From: Toxotes chatareus
Taxonomy: Eukaryota; Chordata; Actinopteri; Toxotidae
Length of the DNA stretch: 64,000 bases
Assembly (NCBI GenBank): GCA_016801885.1
Contig: CM028889.1
Location: forward strand, 21,458,001-21,522,000
Reading direction: 5' to 3'
Shown: positions 50,051-62,633 of the stretch, piece by piece
How the letters are laid out: each line of letters starts with the position of its first letter
How positions within the stretch are numbered: position 1 is the first letter of the stretch
Translations under genes and position numbers: made by a program
The notes under the pieces: model-generated
Database searches by the model: none
What the model saw: the letters and a program-made list of their open reading frames with translations, nothing else
Told to the model about the DNA's origin: nothing

Positions 50051-52948
50051 GGAAGGTTGCCTCTGGTTTCAGTTTCTGAAAGGAGCCTTTCATCTAAAAC
50101 TATGAACTTTTGAGCAATTAATTGTAGATTTAGAGGGACAAGCACCAGCTTCTCTTACCCACATTCTCAAATGCTGAAGAGGCTGAGTGTTGTAGTGTTG
50201 TACAAGGGATACCACCATGGAGATGAAGGCTGTGGGTGTGGACAAGGTATAAATGTATGTAAAATGTTTTTTAATTATTTGAATCTATCATTTTGTTCTG
50301 TAAGGAATTGTTTGCAAGAAAAAGAAAGACGTGAACATTATTTTTCAATGCTGTGAGCATCATGAATTAAAATCTGTTCACCTCCATTATATCAGGGTGA
50401 GAAAAGGATGGTATGTTAGAACCTGAAAAATTAAAACTATCTCACATGGTTTGAACAGGCATAAGAAAGTTTTTGAATTTGAGTGAGCAGACCATGTAAT
50501 CCTCTCATAAACCAACCAGACTGTCCTTATAAAATCAGACCATACCCACAGAACTCAACAACAGTCTAAATCCCTACTAAATCAGACCTAATGAAAGGAA
50601 ATAAACTGTAGCAGAGCCAAACCAAAAGTTAAACCTGTGACATGAAGCCAACAATATATCATCCTGTTGTCACCCTAATATAATGTAGGTGAAGAAGGAA
50701 ATACCTTTTCTGAATCAACACAGTAAAGTTGATAGCTCAATCTTATGTTGTTCTACAGTTTGTATTAGGTAAATTGTTCCACAGGATATTAACTGACACC
50801 ATGAAATGGCAAAGAATTACTGTGGATCACGCCTTTGACAAAATGAGGATTATCTATTGTGCGGTTAGTGTGTTATCAAGCCTGGAGTCAGTCAGAAAGA
50901 TGAGTGCAGCTCTGAAGATGGACAAATCAAGAACTGTTCGCAATATAAACATGAACACTGTTCTCATGTTGATGGTCACATGTAAAGAAAGTCGGACTGA
51001 AGCAGTGTTTTAGTGTGAGTGCATGTGCATGTGAGTGACAATGTATATCAGTGTGTGTTCTGCCGTTTGTATGTTGCAGTACACCACCTGACAGGTGCAA
51101 AGCCCTGTGGGATGGCACTGCTGTATCTTACACTTGGCTGAACATATACAGCAGATCAGAGGTGTAACAAATCCATTCCTGACTGCCAGAACCTTTCAGA
51201 GAGTTTCTGTGCCTGTGAACAACACGTCTTCAGGTTTCCACACCTCAGGGCTGATGTGTGTCTGACACACAGACACACACAGATGAAATGTAGCCTCACA
51301 CAAAAGTGTGTGACTTTGAGGAAAGAGTCTGGGATTCGTAGAGAATGTGTCCAAGAATCAAAGAATCAACATGGTGTGTGTGTGTGTTGTCTGTATGTGC
51401 ACGTATGTTTCTGTGTGAAGTCTCAATGGCGTCTTTAGAGTGGTTAATCAGAGGAGAGGTTGAGGAGAGTGTCAGAGTGTCAGGCTGGCTCCGGTGAAGA
51501 GTCCTCGAGTCCTCTCTCTTTCTGTGTTGACACCTCTTAACCTCAGTCTATCATCTCTCACACTCACATACTCCACTTCTATTGACACTCGCTACCCCGC
51601 AGCTCTCCAAAGACCCGAGGAGAATCCACTACAGTGATTGCCCGTGTGAGGGGAGCCTCGGAGCCTGTGGAGAAGAAAGGATTATATAATGCGCCGACAT
51701 ACAGAACAAGAAGCGATTGGATTTAGTAGTTGTTTGGTTTCTTTTCCTGACATTTCTGGTTGGGTAAATAGGAAAAAAAAAGACAGAGAATGATGGATCC
51801 ACAAACTGAATCCGTCTGACAGCCCCTGACAGAAAATGCAGAATCCTCACATGCATCAGTTTGTAAATTAATCTCTTTCTCTTTGTCTCCTCACACCAGG
51901 AAGTGTACGAGATCTGTGTCCATCGCTGTCACTGGCTAGTGTAAGTGGGGTCAGGAGCTCGGGGTCAACTGAGAAGAGGTCAAAGGTCATAGAGCAGTGG
52001 GTCTTGTTAAAATACCTTTTAGCCTCCTTCAGGGATATTATGTAATGGCTCTGGGAATAGGTTAGTTCTAGGTTGACTGTTTTGTGGTGGGGACTGGATG
52101 ATATATGTGTTCTGCTTTATGCCAGATGTATATTCATTACCCTCTTTAAAAAAATCAGGATGCAAAGGAAGTGCTGGGAGGTCAAGAGGGGTCACATGTA
52201 AGAGGTCACATTTATGTGTTTTTCTGATGTGTCTTTGTTTTGGAAGATGCATCTTCCGGGAAACAATCATCTTGTATAACACCTCTGAGGGTTCTCAGGT
52301 TGTGCACTAACACAAAAGAGTTTTCTTCGTGGGACTAATTAAAATCTTCTTAAAATCTCAAGCTCCTCTTGAAAAACATGTTTTTTCCTCTCGGACTGTG
52401 GCACAGGCTCACCTGAAGAGGTCAGGGGAAAACTGGGTTGTGTTGATCAATATATTGGAGACATTTGAATATCAATACAATGAGCACCTGTCCTCAATCT
52501 TAATTTTTAATATGGTGATAATAAGTGTATTAATTTTCATAACTTTCATTCAATAGCCTTGGAATATGAGTGATGGTGGCCCATTTTAGAACAGCGAATA
52601 TGCATCTCTCTCCTGTGTTGCCATTGATCACTCCTGTGCCGTTTCTTTCCCTCTCGCTTTGTCCTGCAGTCTCTCCCTCTTTCCGTCCTCTCACACCATT
52701 GCACTGTAAAATTCATCCTTATTCCCTGCTTCAGCAAGCTAACTGTGCGCACTACCTTTTATCAGTCCAGAACTGTTAAATTAATAAATTGATATTGACG
52801 AGCTATCAGCCGGGGGGATAAATTATTTGGGAGCAGAAGACTCAGGTCACATGACTTTTAGTACCCACTATTCTGTAATTATCCCCCACGAGAAGAACCA
52901 TGGTGCGGTGCATTGCCCCCCCCCCACCAGAAATGAACAAACATTCAT

Positions 52949-52970
52949 ACACACACACACACACACACAC
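52949..52970. repeat. (AC)11 microsatellite
   Basis: Short AC run just after a C-rich stretch. Confidence 0.95.
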
Positions 52971-54888
52971 GCTATCACATGAAGAACTATAAATATCCTC
53001 ACATTCAGTGGATTGCAGGGGCCATGGGAATACTGATGATCATTACTGCTATCATAACCATCATGATACAGGATGTTAGCCTGCAGTGGATGTGCATTTT
53101 ATCATCACAATTTACGCAAAACTGAAGTGGAGAAACCTAGAACATGTAGCAGCACTGAAGCAAATTATACAATATTGAGCCTTTCATTGCCGTGAGCACA
53201 GAATGGGCTACCTGCTAAAGTGCAGAGCAAAACACTGGGAGGAACATCCTGCAGCTGATTGTTCTCGTTCTGTAACAAATGCAAATGAGAGGTGCAAACT
53301 GGGAGGGAGGTGAGCGCTGCAGATGAAGGGGGCAGTGAGCATGTCAGAGTGCCAATCATGGAAGTGCTCTTGTTGCCCTCCGGCCATCGCTGACCTTTTG
53401 ACTCTGGCCATGGCCTAAATGTCAGAGGTCACCAACCAGGGTCAGTGGGGATCACTGCAAGACCCTGGCCAGGGATGCATCACCATGGCAACACTGCTCA
53501 CTATAGGAGGAGAGAGGGGGGTGCTTTGCATTCTGTATGCTGAAATCATGCACATAGAAACACACAACTACACATACACAGCAGGTTGTGCATCACATCT
53601 GTGTGTGTTTTTTTTTTACTGGGAGTCAAGCTGCCCCCAGTTGATTTCCAGTGAAGCAGCACACAGCTGGGCAAAATCCAAAGAAGCCTGGCATGAATAC
53701 TGAGCAAACACACTGCTTTGCCACATCCACATTAATTATTTGTCCTGCTGTAGAGGTCATATTTTACTGGCTAAGATGGCACTACATCTCTGCCATTATG
53801 GTCCATGATAGGGGTCAAAATGTCACAGCAAAAGGAAGGCTGTGGTAACAAGAAATATCTCAGAAATTCCTTATGCTTATAAACAATAACAGTGGGGGAA
53901 ATGCACATTAAAATGTGTAATGCTAAATTAGTTTGGCACAATATGCAACAAATCTTTGTTATAATTGACAATGACGATGGGTTAAATAAGAAAGATTACA
54001 AAATAGAAAAAAAAAACCAAAAAAAAAAAACTTTGCCACATCTACTTACGTTCAATGGTTCGTCCTGGTTCCCCGCTGGAAATATTCGCTTGCACCTTGC
54101 GTCATCTAGCGGTTGGATCAGGTCATCTCCTCGGTGCTGCCTCTCGTCTCCTCAGCGCGCTGAAAGAGGGGAAAAAAACCCACTAGTCTGCTTTTGTCTC
54201 CGGGGAACTCCGGTCGATGCCCCGTCCCACCATATGTCTGATCGCAGCTGCCAATCAACAGGTCAACGCGACCCCGGGGAGGCAGACACTGGTGGGGAGA
54301 GATCAAACAGTGGACCTCGGGGATGACAGATGCAGATGAAAAAAAAAGGGCAATAAAACATTGCTTCAAAGATGGTAACGGTGCACTGGGAGGCAAATTA
54401 TTGTTAACAGTAATCTGCAGAATAGCGCCTCGCATTCTGATCGATTGACTATTATGGAGCCTTTGAAGCCGAGGTAACGCCAGGCTATTGTTCATGGAGG
54501 GACACAACCAGAAAATAGCAGCTGGTTTTGGTTCAACTATTGCGCTTCCTAAGCCTCAAATACTACTTGCTTGTATGCAATCATGCTTTCCATTAGGCTT
54601 GCAATTTGGACTCCTACAGGCTTTGGGCCTATTGAGAGATATTCATGCATTCAGCTGCAGTCGAACCAAGAGGAAACCTCAGAGAGAGAAAAAAGCAAAT
54701 AAGAGAATAAAGTCAAACGAAAAGTTAATATTTAATTCTAAATTTCACAAACTTGTCTGTAAATTACTTTAGAGTATCCACTTCAAATATTATTTTTTTG
54801 TTTCCGCAGGGCTTTTTCAGCCCCAGTGTTGAAGATATCTTATACCTACCCTTTTTTTTTTCAACCTCTGGATCTACATTGCAGTGAA

Positions 54889-54916
54889 ATTATTATTATT
54901 ATTATTATTATTATTT
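54889..54916. repeat. (ATT)9 microsatellite
   Basis: Trinucleotide run in intergenic DNA. Confidence 0.95.
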
Positions 54917-55377
54917 TATCTTACTCTTTTTACAGCTTATGCTACACAAAAGCAAAAATGTCAGGCAAACTGAATTAAAATGAAGAAATGAAGAGGAAAC
55001 AAATCTTGACCATGAATCACAAATCAAATCAGGGTTTCTGCTGAACATTTGAACTGGAAATATGACTGTTTATGAGTTAGAAAAGAAAAAGTTCAGTAGT
55101 GGCAAGTAAGGCCCCCCAAAACTGGTACTATTCATTGATTTATGATAATAATAAATTTATAGGTATGCAGCTGTATCTGATCATGTGCTTATGTAAACTG
55201 AGGTCTCACATCAATTAATTAATATGATGTGGTCTCAATTTAAAATGTGCTTAGAGACATGCATACTAATATTTTCATGTCTGTGTCAAAAATCCCCAGA
55301 TGTCAAATCTGACATTTATATTTGTCTGTCATTATTTCATATTTTACAAGTATTTCTTACATCATTCAGGGAGACTG

Positions 55378-55460
55378 TTTTTTTGTTTGTTTGTTTGTTT
55401 TGTTGTTTTGGGTTTTTTTTTTTTTTTTTTTTTTTTGTTTTTTTTTTGTTTTTGTTTTTT
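55378..55460. repeat. T-rich tract with T24 core
   Basis: TTTG units followed by 24 uninterrupted T at 55413-55436 and further TTTG. It could be the A-tail of a retroposed element on the - strand, but no element body was recognised. Confidence 0.9.
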
Positions 55461-56328
55461 GCCTTAATGGAAATAAGGTTATAAATCAAAGTTCAAAGTT
55501 TATTTTTTAGTCAATACTTTTGTCTTAAGTCAAAACTGTAATTTGTATAAATGTAACAACTACAGCTATAACTAGCATCACTGAGTGAATGTTTTATGAA
55601 TTTATTATGGGATGAAGACATGAAGACAGAAGCATAGACACTAAAGAGGATTACACTAAGTTATTCAGTTAACTGTATTAAACCATGTGTTGGGATAAAT
55701 AATTTCTACTGTGCTGCTAATGGAATATCTTGCACACATTAGAAGCTACAAGATGAAAACCAGTGTAACCTGCACTGAACTGATGGTAAAAATCCCCCTT
55801 TTTCCCGTGCATCTTTGATCCAGTTGCATGTATTGGCTCAGGCTTCATCCTATGTTGTGTGACCTGTTGTACATTGAGTCTATAGTCACATCAACGAGAT
55901 ACATGTAAGCTAACGGGAATCAGCTTTGGAATGCTGCTGTAAACGTGTTGTATTAAAACACAGCCATAATGTTTCATCGCCTTCTCAGCGGGACTGATCT
56001 TCTTACCTCACTCTCTGCTAATCAGGAACAAATCTTTGTGCCTTAATCTACGGCCCCCCTGCACCTCTTCGCCCATCTCATTAGATTAACAAAATGACAT
56101 GCACATATGAACACGCACACATGCGAAGAGAGCTCATGACCTCAATCTCACTGCCCTAGAAAGGTGGTTAATTGCAGTTTTGTTGAGCATAAATATTGTT
56201 TCTGGATGGGTGTGACAGGAAAAAATGTTATCAGATTTTCCTAATTTAATTACACACGTGTAATGTGTGTGTGTCTGCAAGAGTCTTAGGGATTGAATGT
56301 GTGTGAATTGTACACCCTTTTACACTGA

Positions 56329-56332
<4 letters not shown>

Positions 56333-56365
<33 letters not shown>
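56333..56365. repeat. (TG)16 microsatellite
   Basis: Uninterrupted TG run. Confidence 0.97.
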
Positions 56366-56367
<2 letters not shown>

Positions 56368-57135
56368 AGCAAACATATGCAACCAAATTAAAGCCTTAAA
56401 GCTGGTGAATTGAAGAGGATTTGATGCAGAGAGCAAATCATGGGAATTAAGCAAATTAGGTCTCCAATTAGCTGCTGACATTGAATAGGAAGATTTGGTG
56501 AACAAAAATTAATTAGATGGATTTGTCATTGTTTTAATGAACATTGCCAGAAAATAACTGTTGTGAATAACACCTCCTCCCCCTCTTTCTCTTAAGCTTT
56601 ATCCCTTTGACATGTTGTCTATTCAGAATCTAATTTCATGTCAAATATTGCCTTATTCAAATATTCAATAATTTGCACATAAGCAGCCCACATGAGCTGA
56701 GACAAACAAACTTCAGAAAAATCAAAGTATGACCTAATCCTCTTTGGCTGGAGCACTGGGGATGTAAATGCCAACCTTTGCAAGTCAGAGAGGAATTTCA
56801 CTATTGATGTAAGTCGGGCAGGTACAAAATTGACTCGATTCTTATTATAGCAATATTTTGGAGTTATCTTATAAATGAGCTGTTCCTGCTTTAAAGACAG
56901 TTTCAGTTATTGTTTTTAGGGTGTCCATTTATGATATGTCCTATGTGGATCATCCTTTAAGAAAAAATAAAATCCTGTTACTTCATCCATACTGTATTCA
57001 TTGTGACAGTCACTTTATGTTCAGCATAAACATTATTTCATTTGCTGAACATTTCTGTCCTGACTGGTTTATGTATGCAATTTGAACTCAGCCCCTACAA
57101 AAAGCCCTCCCACCTCTCTCCAATAAATCAGCATC

Positions 57136-57138
<3 letters not shown>

Positions 57139-57186
<48 letters not shown>
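57139..57186. repeat. (CT)24 microsatellite
   Basis: Uninterrupted CT run of 48 nt about 660 bases downstream of the foxq2 stop codon. A polypurine-polypyrimidine tract of this kind can form triplex DNA. A CA run also lies at about 57485-57504. Confidence 0.97.
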
Positions 57187-57190
<4 letters not shown>

Positions 57191-57847
57191 CCTTCCCTTT
57201 TCTCTGCTTCCTTCATCCCCGACCTCCTGTGGTCCCCCTCTTTCTGCAGCAGCGGCTACAGATTACACTGTGTGATAAGCTTCCTATTTCTTGAAACTAT
57301 TTGGGATTGCTCAGATTATCTGGCCTCATATCCTTAGGAGTCGGCTTTGGGAAGCCTGATTTTAGTCTCTTAAGGCAGAAGATTTTGCATCCCGACAGCT
57401 TTGACTAATTAGCATCTAATACCGGGTGGTATTTTAGCTTTGGGCTCACTTTTAGTGCTATCTGCTCGCACAGGCAAGTGAACACACACACACACACACA
57501 CACAAAGCATACCTGAGGCAGCTCATAAAAAAAGCATCAGTTAAATTCAATATGATTTAATGAGATTATAACAAAACATTGTATTTCTGGTATTCTAAAA
57601 ACAATCAGAAAAAAAAGTGAAAGAAGTGCAGTATCTTTAAAAGAATGTAAATTCTTCTCTAAAATCACTTTGGTCTTACTTACAAAGCTTAATATAATGT
57701 AATAAAGTCCAACCTCCTATCAATTTTAACATCACCTAATGACATAATCATTAGCAAAAAAAAGCTCTAAAATGTCTCTTTTACCCAATATTAATTCAGT
57801 CCCAAACTGTAAGTACAGAGCATCTCAAAAATATAAACTGTTCATCC

Positions 57848-59470
57848 TCAGGGTATGGAGGCATGCAGGCCTGGGTGGAGCCCCACTTGTGGCTGTACAC
57901 GGGACCAAGGCCAGTAGAGTCTGGGTGCCAAGCAGGCCAGAGGGAGTGCAGGGGCCTGAGGACAGCACCAGCAGGTCATTCTGTTGGGGTGGGCGAATGC
58001 AGGGTGGTAGGGGGAGCTTAGGGAGGAAAGGGGGAGCTGTCCTGCCACCCTGCGTACCCTCCGCCGTGTCCTCCGGCAGTGATAGTCCCCGTTAGAAAAG
58101 TCCTGATAGTTTGATGGGTGAATCGCCCAGAAGTGGCCTTTACCGTTGTCACTGCGGCCTGCTTTGATGAAACAGTCATTCAGGGACAAGTTGTGGCGCA
58201 CGCTGTTCCTCCAGTTTTTATCCTGTTTGAGAAAGAAAAGAAAAAGTCATTGGGCCAAAAGCAAAACAAGTAGGAGTTAAACGTAAACGGTGGGTGACCC
58301 TGTTTGAACATTAACATAGGTGGCCGTTAAGTATCGCTGATCCTCCTCAGGATGTCACCTTGTCCTGTTGTTGGCAGGATGCGTGATAGCGTGTCAAGAC
58401 TGTATATGATCACAGCAAGACACAACACCCTGAGATACCTTTTTAGCACGTCAAACCAATGATCAACTTTAATCCACCAGGCTTCATCCAATCTGTTGTT
58501 GCACCTGGTAAAGGCAGAGGCAGTTTGCAACCTAGCAACAGGATTACTTTATTTGTGAATTTGCCAACAAGAAGATCATCTAGTGTCCCTGCAAGCACCT
58601 AATTGCCTAACCACTCAGACAGATTACCTGTGCCAAGTAGGTCACTTCACTTGTGAAAATGGCTGCCACATTATGTTTCAGCGACTAACTTAAACACAGT
58701 GAAGACCTCAGGCGAATGAGCGTTCTCGTCATCGGTCTCGGGATTGTCTTATCAGTAGATGTGAGGAGTTAACAAAGTAATAGAGCATGATTCATTTCAA
58801 AATACTACCCCAAGCAGCAATCACTTGTTTTTCGTAGGATTTACTTTATAGCCAATCACCCAATTTGACTTGATAAATTCCTCTATTGCTGTTTTCCGAC
58901 AGTACGATATGTGTTGATCTCTGCCTGCCAGGTAAATAGAAAGACACAAGAACACTGATGTGAACATACCTTACTCTTGAAGTAAGGGTAGTGGTCCATG
59001 ATCCACTGGTAGATGTCACATAGCAGCAGTTTCTTCTGTTCGGACGCCAGGATTGCTTTGGAGATGAGGGCAATGTAGGATTGGTTGGGTTTGTTCGCAG
59101 ACTTTTCTGGACTGCTGCTTACAGACATGGTGGTGGTCACTTCCTCCTCCCCCTCCTCTTGTTGCTCTTCATCCCTCTCCTCTTCTTTGACTTTCCTTTC
59201 TTCTGTGTCTACCTCTGACCTCTGTAGCTGCTTCTCCTGTATCGCAGAGCGAATCCCCACCTCTTCGGGTTTAGGATTCTGATGATTTAGCATGTTGTTC
59301 GCTGTCTGCTCTGCCGTACGACTTCCTGTCGCTTCTTCTTTAGAGCCTTTGACTCCTTTATTGAACAGAAGGTAGTCGATAGTGAAGCTGAGTCCCAGCC
59401 TTTCTCTGACGCCGGTGCGGCTGCTTCTGTCCTCCACTGTCATTTCTGAATTAAGATATCTCAGACTCAT
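57848..59470 (-). CDS. foxq2: Forkhead transcription factor FoxQ2-like
   Basis: Forkhead DNA-binding factor. Two exons, 58970-59470 and 57848-58222, with a 747-nt GT-AG intron in phase 0 after YFKSK, inside the forkhead domain. The product is 291 residues. An EH1-type Groucho-binding motif FTIDYLL lies at residues 29-35, an acidic Glu-rich linker at about 95-112, and the forkhead domain at about 129-224 (SYIALISKAIL, WRNSVRHNLSLNDCF, GKGHFWAIHP, basic RRTRRRVRR). The C-terminus is Cys/Trp/Pro-rich and short. The ISKAILASEQKKLLL and GKGHFWAIHPSNYQDFSNGDYH segments with an N-terminal EH1 fit FoxQ2 and not FoxQ1. The start is the first ATG of the frame at 59470; a second ATG nine codons later (59443) is possible. 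In zebrafish, foxq2 is known to specify blue (SWS2) cones. It lies on the same strand as onecut3. Confidence 0.85.
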
Positions 59471-59752
59471 TACAGAGGTTTATTGGTTCCAAACTGACTG
59501 ACTGTGGAATAATTATCAGGTGATAAAAATGGAAAGCGTTTATCCCAAAAGTCTTCTCAGAACTGTGTGTCTGAGTTTCACAGCATGTCTGTTTTCTTTT
59601 AAAATCAGGATCCTTCATAAACTGAATGCCTCAATGCCCCTCGCTTCTTTCGCCGAAGTCTCACTGTTGACAAGATCACAGATAAAGATGAGCCTCTCAA
59701 CTGTTGTTAACCCCGACGCGCTCATGAGCGACACAATCTCAACCTGTGGAAA

Positions 59753-59760
59753 TGACGTCA
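59753..59760. promoter_or_regulatory. Consensus CRE upstream of foxq2
   Basis: TGACGTCA palindrome 283 bases before the foxq2 ATG, in the likely promoter. The site matches the one upstream of onecut3. An ACCAAT box also lies just before the ATG on the - strand (about 59481-59486). Confidence 0.45.
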
Positions 59761-62440
59761 GTCTTTAAGACTAAATACAGCCACTTTGTATGCCAACAAA
59801 GTTTAATTAAACGCTTCTGTCTCTCTAATAAATCTGACCTTATCAAAACCTCCTTCTCAATATCCAACAACCTATTGCTCTTGAATCAAAGCGCTGTGCT
59901 TCACAGTTGTGAAGATGACTCTATTTATATGACTGTGAATTTATCCCTCACAGAAAGGGGCAAAGAAGGCACAAGGGGAGGTCCAGGTAGGGGGTCTCAA
60001 TTGAGGCGGATTATTTTTATTAACCTAAGCAAATCTTTGTAATTACGGGAGATTAAACACTCAAGATTTAGTAAGACATGGTGTGCAGAGGATGGATGCT
60101 GTAGAATCAAAGGCCTTTTAGATGCCAGTGTTATCCTGTTAAAGTTGTTTTGTCCATGGGGATGCTGTCCAAAGAATTACTTCAGTTACCGTGTAGCAGT
60201 AATTAATGGCTCCGTGTTTTGGAGAAGAAAAAAAACACAGATTCACATTCAGCTAAGTTAAACAGTAAAGTTTGTGACTGAAAAATTAAATGAATTTATT
60301 TCCTGATGTTAACATAAACCTTTTTTAAAATTGTATCTCCTTTGTGTGACCTGTATTTCAGTTCTTGCTAACTATTATTGTAAAAGAGATTTCTTTGTTA
60401 TTAACAACTGGACGTGTTTAGTTTTTTTCATGTACAAGGCAGTAGGAAAATATAAACAAGTTTTTTTCTGCTTCTGAATAAATTCAGTAAATATAATCTT
60501 AGATATTTTTTAAGAATCTTCTCAAAGATTAAAGCTGAAATGATTCTGCACTACTACATTATATTATATTATATTGTAATCTTTAGTTGTGCAAAGAGTA
60601 TTCAAAGGCTTATTATGGTTTATTTTTCATAAAGTACTTCTCCCTTAATTCAAAGAAGTAATTACGTAGTACTCTATAATGATGCGTTGTGACTTTACTA
60701 CTCACCTAATCTTTGTATTTAACTTTGTGCTTGGATTGTGACAATGTTTTAATTTCAACAATTAATTCATGTTACAGGGCATTTTTAATGGTTTAAGCTA
60801 AACTACAGCAGACACATTTAAGTTGTTTAAGTTATGACATACAGGTCAAACATCTACAGATCAGACTCTTGTGAATTAAACTTTAGAATGTTGATAATAA
60901 ATTATGAATTTTATCTTTACTCTCATTTGATACGACTGGCATTTGGATAATTAAATTTGTACTGTGAACTGAGTTCTTACAATGAAGAAAAGCCAAGTGT
61001 CCTTGGCCACTTGAATACCCATACACCTTTAAGTGTCCCATACGTAATATCAGTCAAGTAAAAGATTTAAAAAATTTTGCCACATTGCTCACATTTTCTG
61101 TTTCTTCTAGCGATTGAGTGAAGCAGTATCACACTTAAGGTATTAACATCAGAGAGAAAATTGTTTGTGTCCCTTATTTTCATATTTAATATCTTTAAAG
61201 TCCCTGGGATCTGAAACAAATAAAGGTCTAGATTTAACAGTGTCCGTGTACTCGAGTTAATACTGATGCATCCATGAACTGTTGAGTAGTAGAAATTAAA
61301 TAACCTGCACAGCAGATATATTTATCGGCCCACATCATCTCCACAGCAATCATCACATTAGCCTTGATAAGAGCAAAAGTACGGTGTCTAAATGGATCTG
61401 CTTTGTTCTGTCTGTTTCACAGAGGGAATGAATTAAACAACAGTCTGGTTGAATCATGGACCATATTGCCCTCTTCTGTTTAAACAATGGAACATGAAAA
61501 TATATGCACAACAAAAAGAATTATGCTACCTTTACATCATCAAGATTGTGTATTGTAATAAGCTATATTAATTTATTCATAGACTTGAGCTCTGTTAATT
61601 TAAAAAATATAAACCAATATTGTAACTGTAAAAACTAGTAGCCTGTATTGTGGAGAACATACCAAGCTGTAATTTAGGTCCACATTGGCGAACTAAATTT
61701 AATGAGGTGTATCAAAATCAACAGAATCATATAAACTATATCTTATATATTTTATTCACATATTTTCATAATAGATAACCTATTGCATCAACCTGCATAG
61801 TGGCAAAGCCAGCTGTCCTTTAGAATGTACAGCATTGTTGTATTGATGTTTCATGTCCAAAGCAAAGCCAAAACAAAACACACCATGTTATTACATGATA
61901 CTGCAATTCCTTCAATTGATTTTTGTGTTTCCATGAGGCTATTCTTTGCCACATACATGGAGCTTTTGGAAAATGCGGGCTGGATCACCACAGGGAGTGC
62001 AAATGTGTCCCTTGCATACTTATTTCCATTTTGCTAAAAACCTTACACAACCTGGCATTTGTGTTTTAGACATGGTACGGCTGGTCTATACTATGACGTT
62101 TAAATGCATTTTGTTAATTACTCATTTTAATTCAAAAATGAACATATCTTAGACAAAGCATTAACTCTACATCTCGCCACTGGACGCAAAACCTGAAACG
62201 GAATATTTTGCTCGGAGGGGACTTGAAGGGACCATGCGACCAGATCCACTTGACAGCCCATGCTTTATATCCACGTTGAATTTAAACAGTTTTTAAGACA
62301 CACATTCACAATACCTCAATACTATAAAACCGAAACTTCATGGATATCAAAACACTTTGGCATGCGGTATCATTAATTGACTCTGAGGCCTATTTTAGAA
62401 ATGAGACCTGTCTCTTAGTGTTTTTAAAAAGTTGTACTGT
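59761..62440. other. AT-rich intergenic region between divergent foxq2 and pias4
   Basis: No coding exon or RNA gene is supported. The sequence is AT-rich with short ATATT repeats near 60560-60578. The two genes are transcribed away from each other, so promoter elements of both may lie here. Confidence 0.55.
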
Positions 62441-62510
62441 AACTTTAAATCACGGCAATCCCGCCTATTTTATTTACTCCTCTTCTGGAGCTGGTCAAAC
62501 TCGCGCTGTA

Positions 62511-62558
62511 ATTGGTTCTGGCCGCCCGTCCATCAAGGCAGTCTCTGCGTTTCATTGG
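62511..62558 (+). promoter_or_regulatory. Two inverted CCAAT boxes in the pias4 promoter
   Basis: ATTGG occurs at 62511-62515 and 62554-62558, about 95 and 50 bases before the pias4 ATG, inside a CpG-rich stretch that continues to about 62.9 kb. This is typical of a TATA-less NF-Y promoter. Confidence 0.5.
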
Positions 62559-62603
62559 TGAAAGACTAGCCGTCGTCTTTGACTCTCGCGGTACTGCTGC
62601 TCG

Positions 62604-62614
62604 AAGATGGCGGC
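62604..62614 (+). promoter_or_regulatory. YY1-type motif overlapping the pias4 start codon
   Basis: AAGATGGCGGC contains the YY1 core and the initiator ATG at 62607. Such sites just downstream of transcription starts are common in housekeeping genes and give a good Kozak context as well. Confidence 0.55.
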
Positions 62615-62633
62615 CGAACTGGTGGAAGCGATG
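62607..62633 (+). CDS. pias4: First coding exon of PIAS4-like E3 SUMO ligase (3'-partial)
   Basis: PIAS proteins are nuclear SUMO E3 ligases that regulate STAT, Wnt and other transcription pathways. The exon encodes only MAAELVEAM; PIAS4 proteins begin MAAELVEA, and PIAS genes have a very short first coding exon ended in phase 0 before the SAP domain, which is in the next exon. The exon ends ATG then GCAAGT, so the donor would be GC rather than GT. An alternative GT donor three bases later (after 62636) would shift the phase. The SAP, PINIT and SP-RING exons lie beyond the window. The call depends on nine residues, promoter context and linkage. Confidence 0.65.

Noticed and set aside
50729..51013. 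94-codon open frame on the + strand in intergenic DNA
   Set aside because: No similarity recognised, no promoter or splice context; length is within chance expectation for AT-rich DNA.
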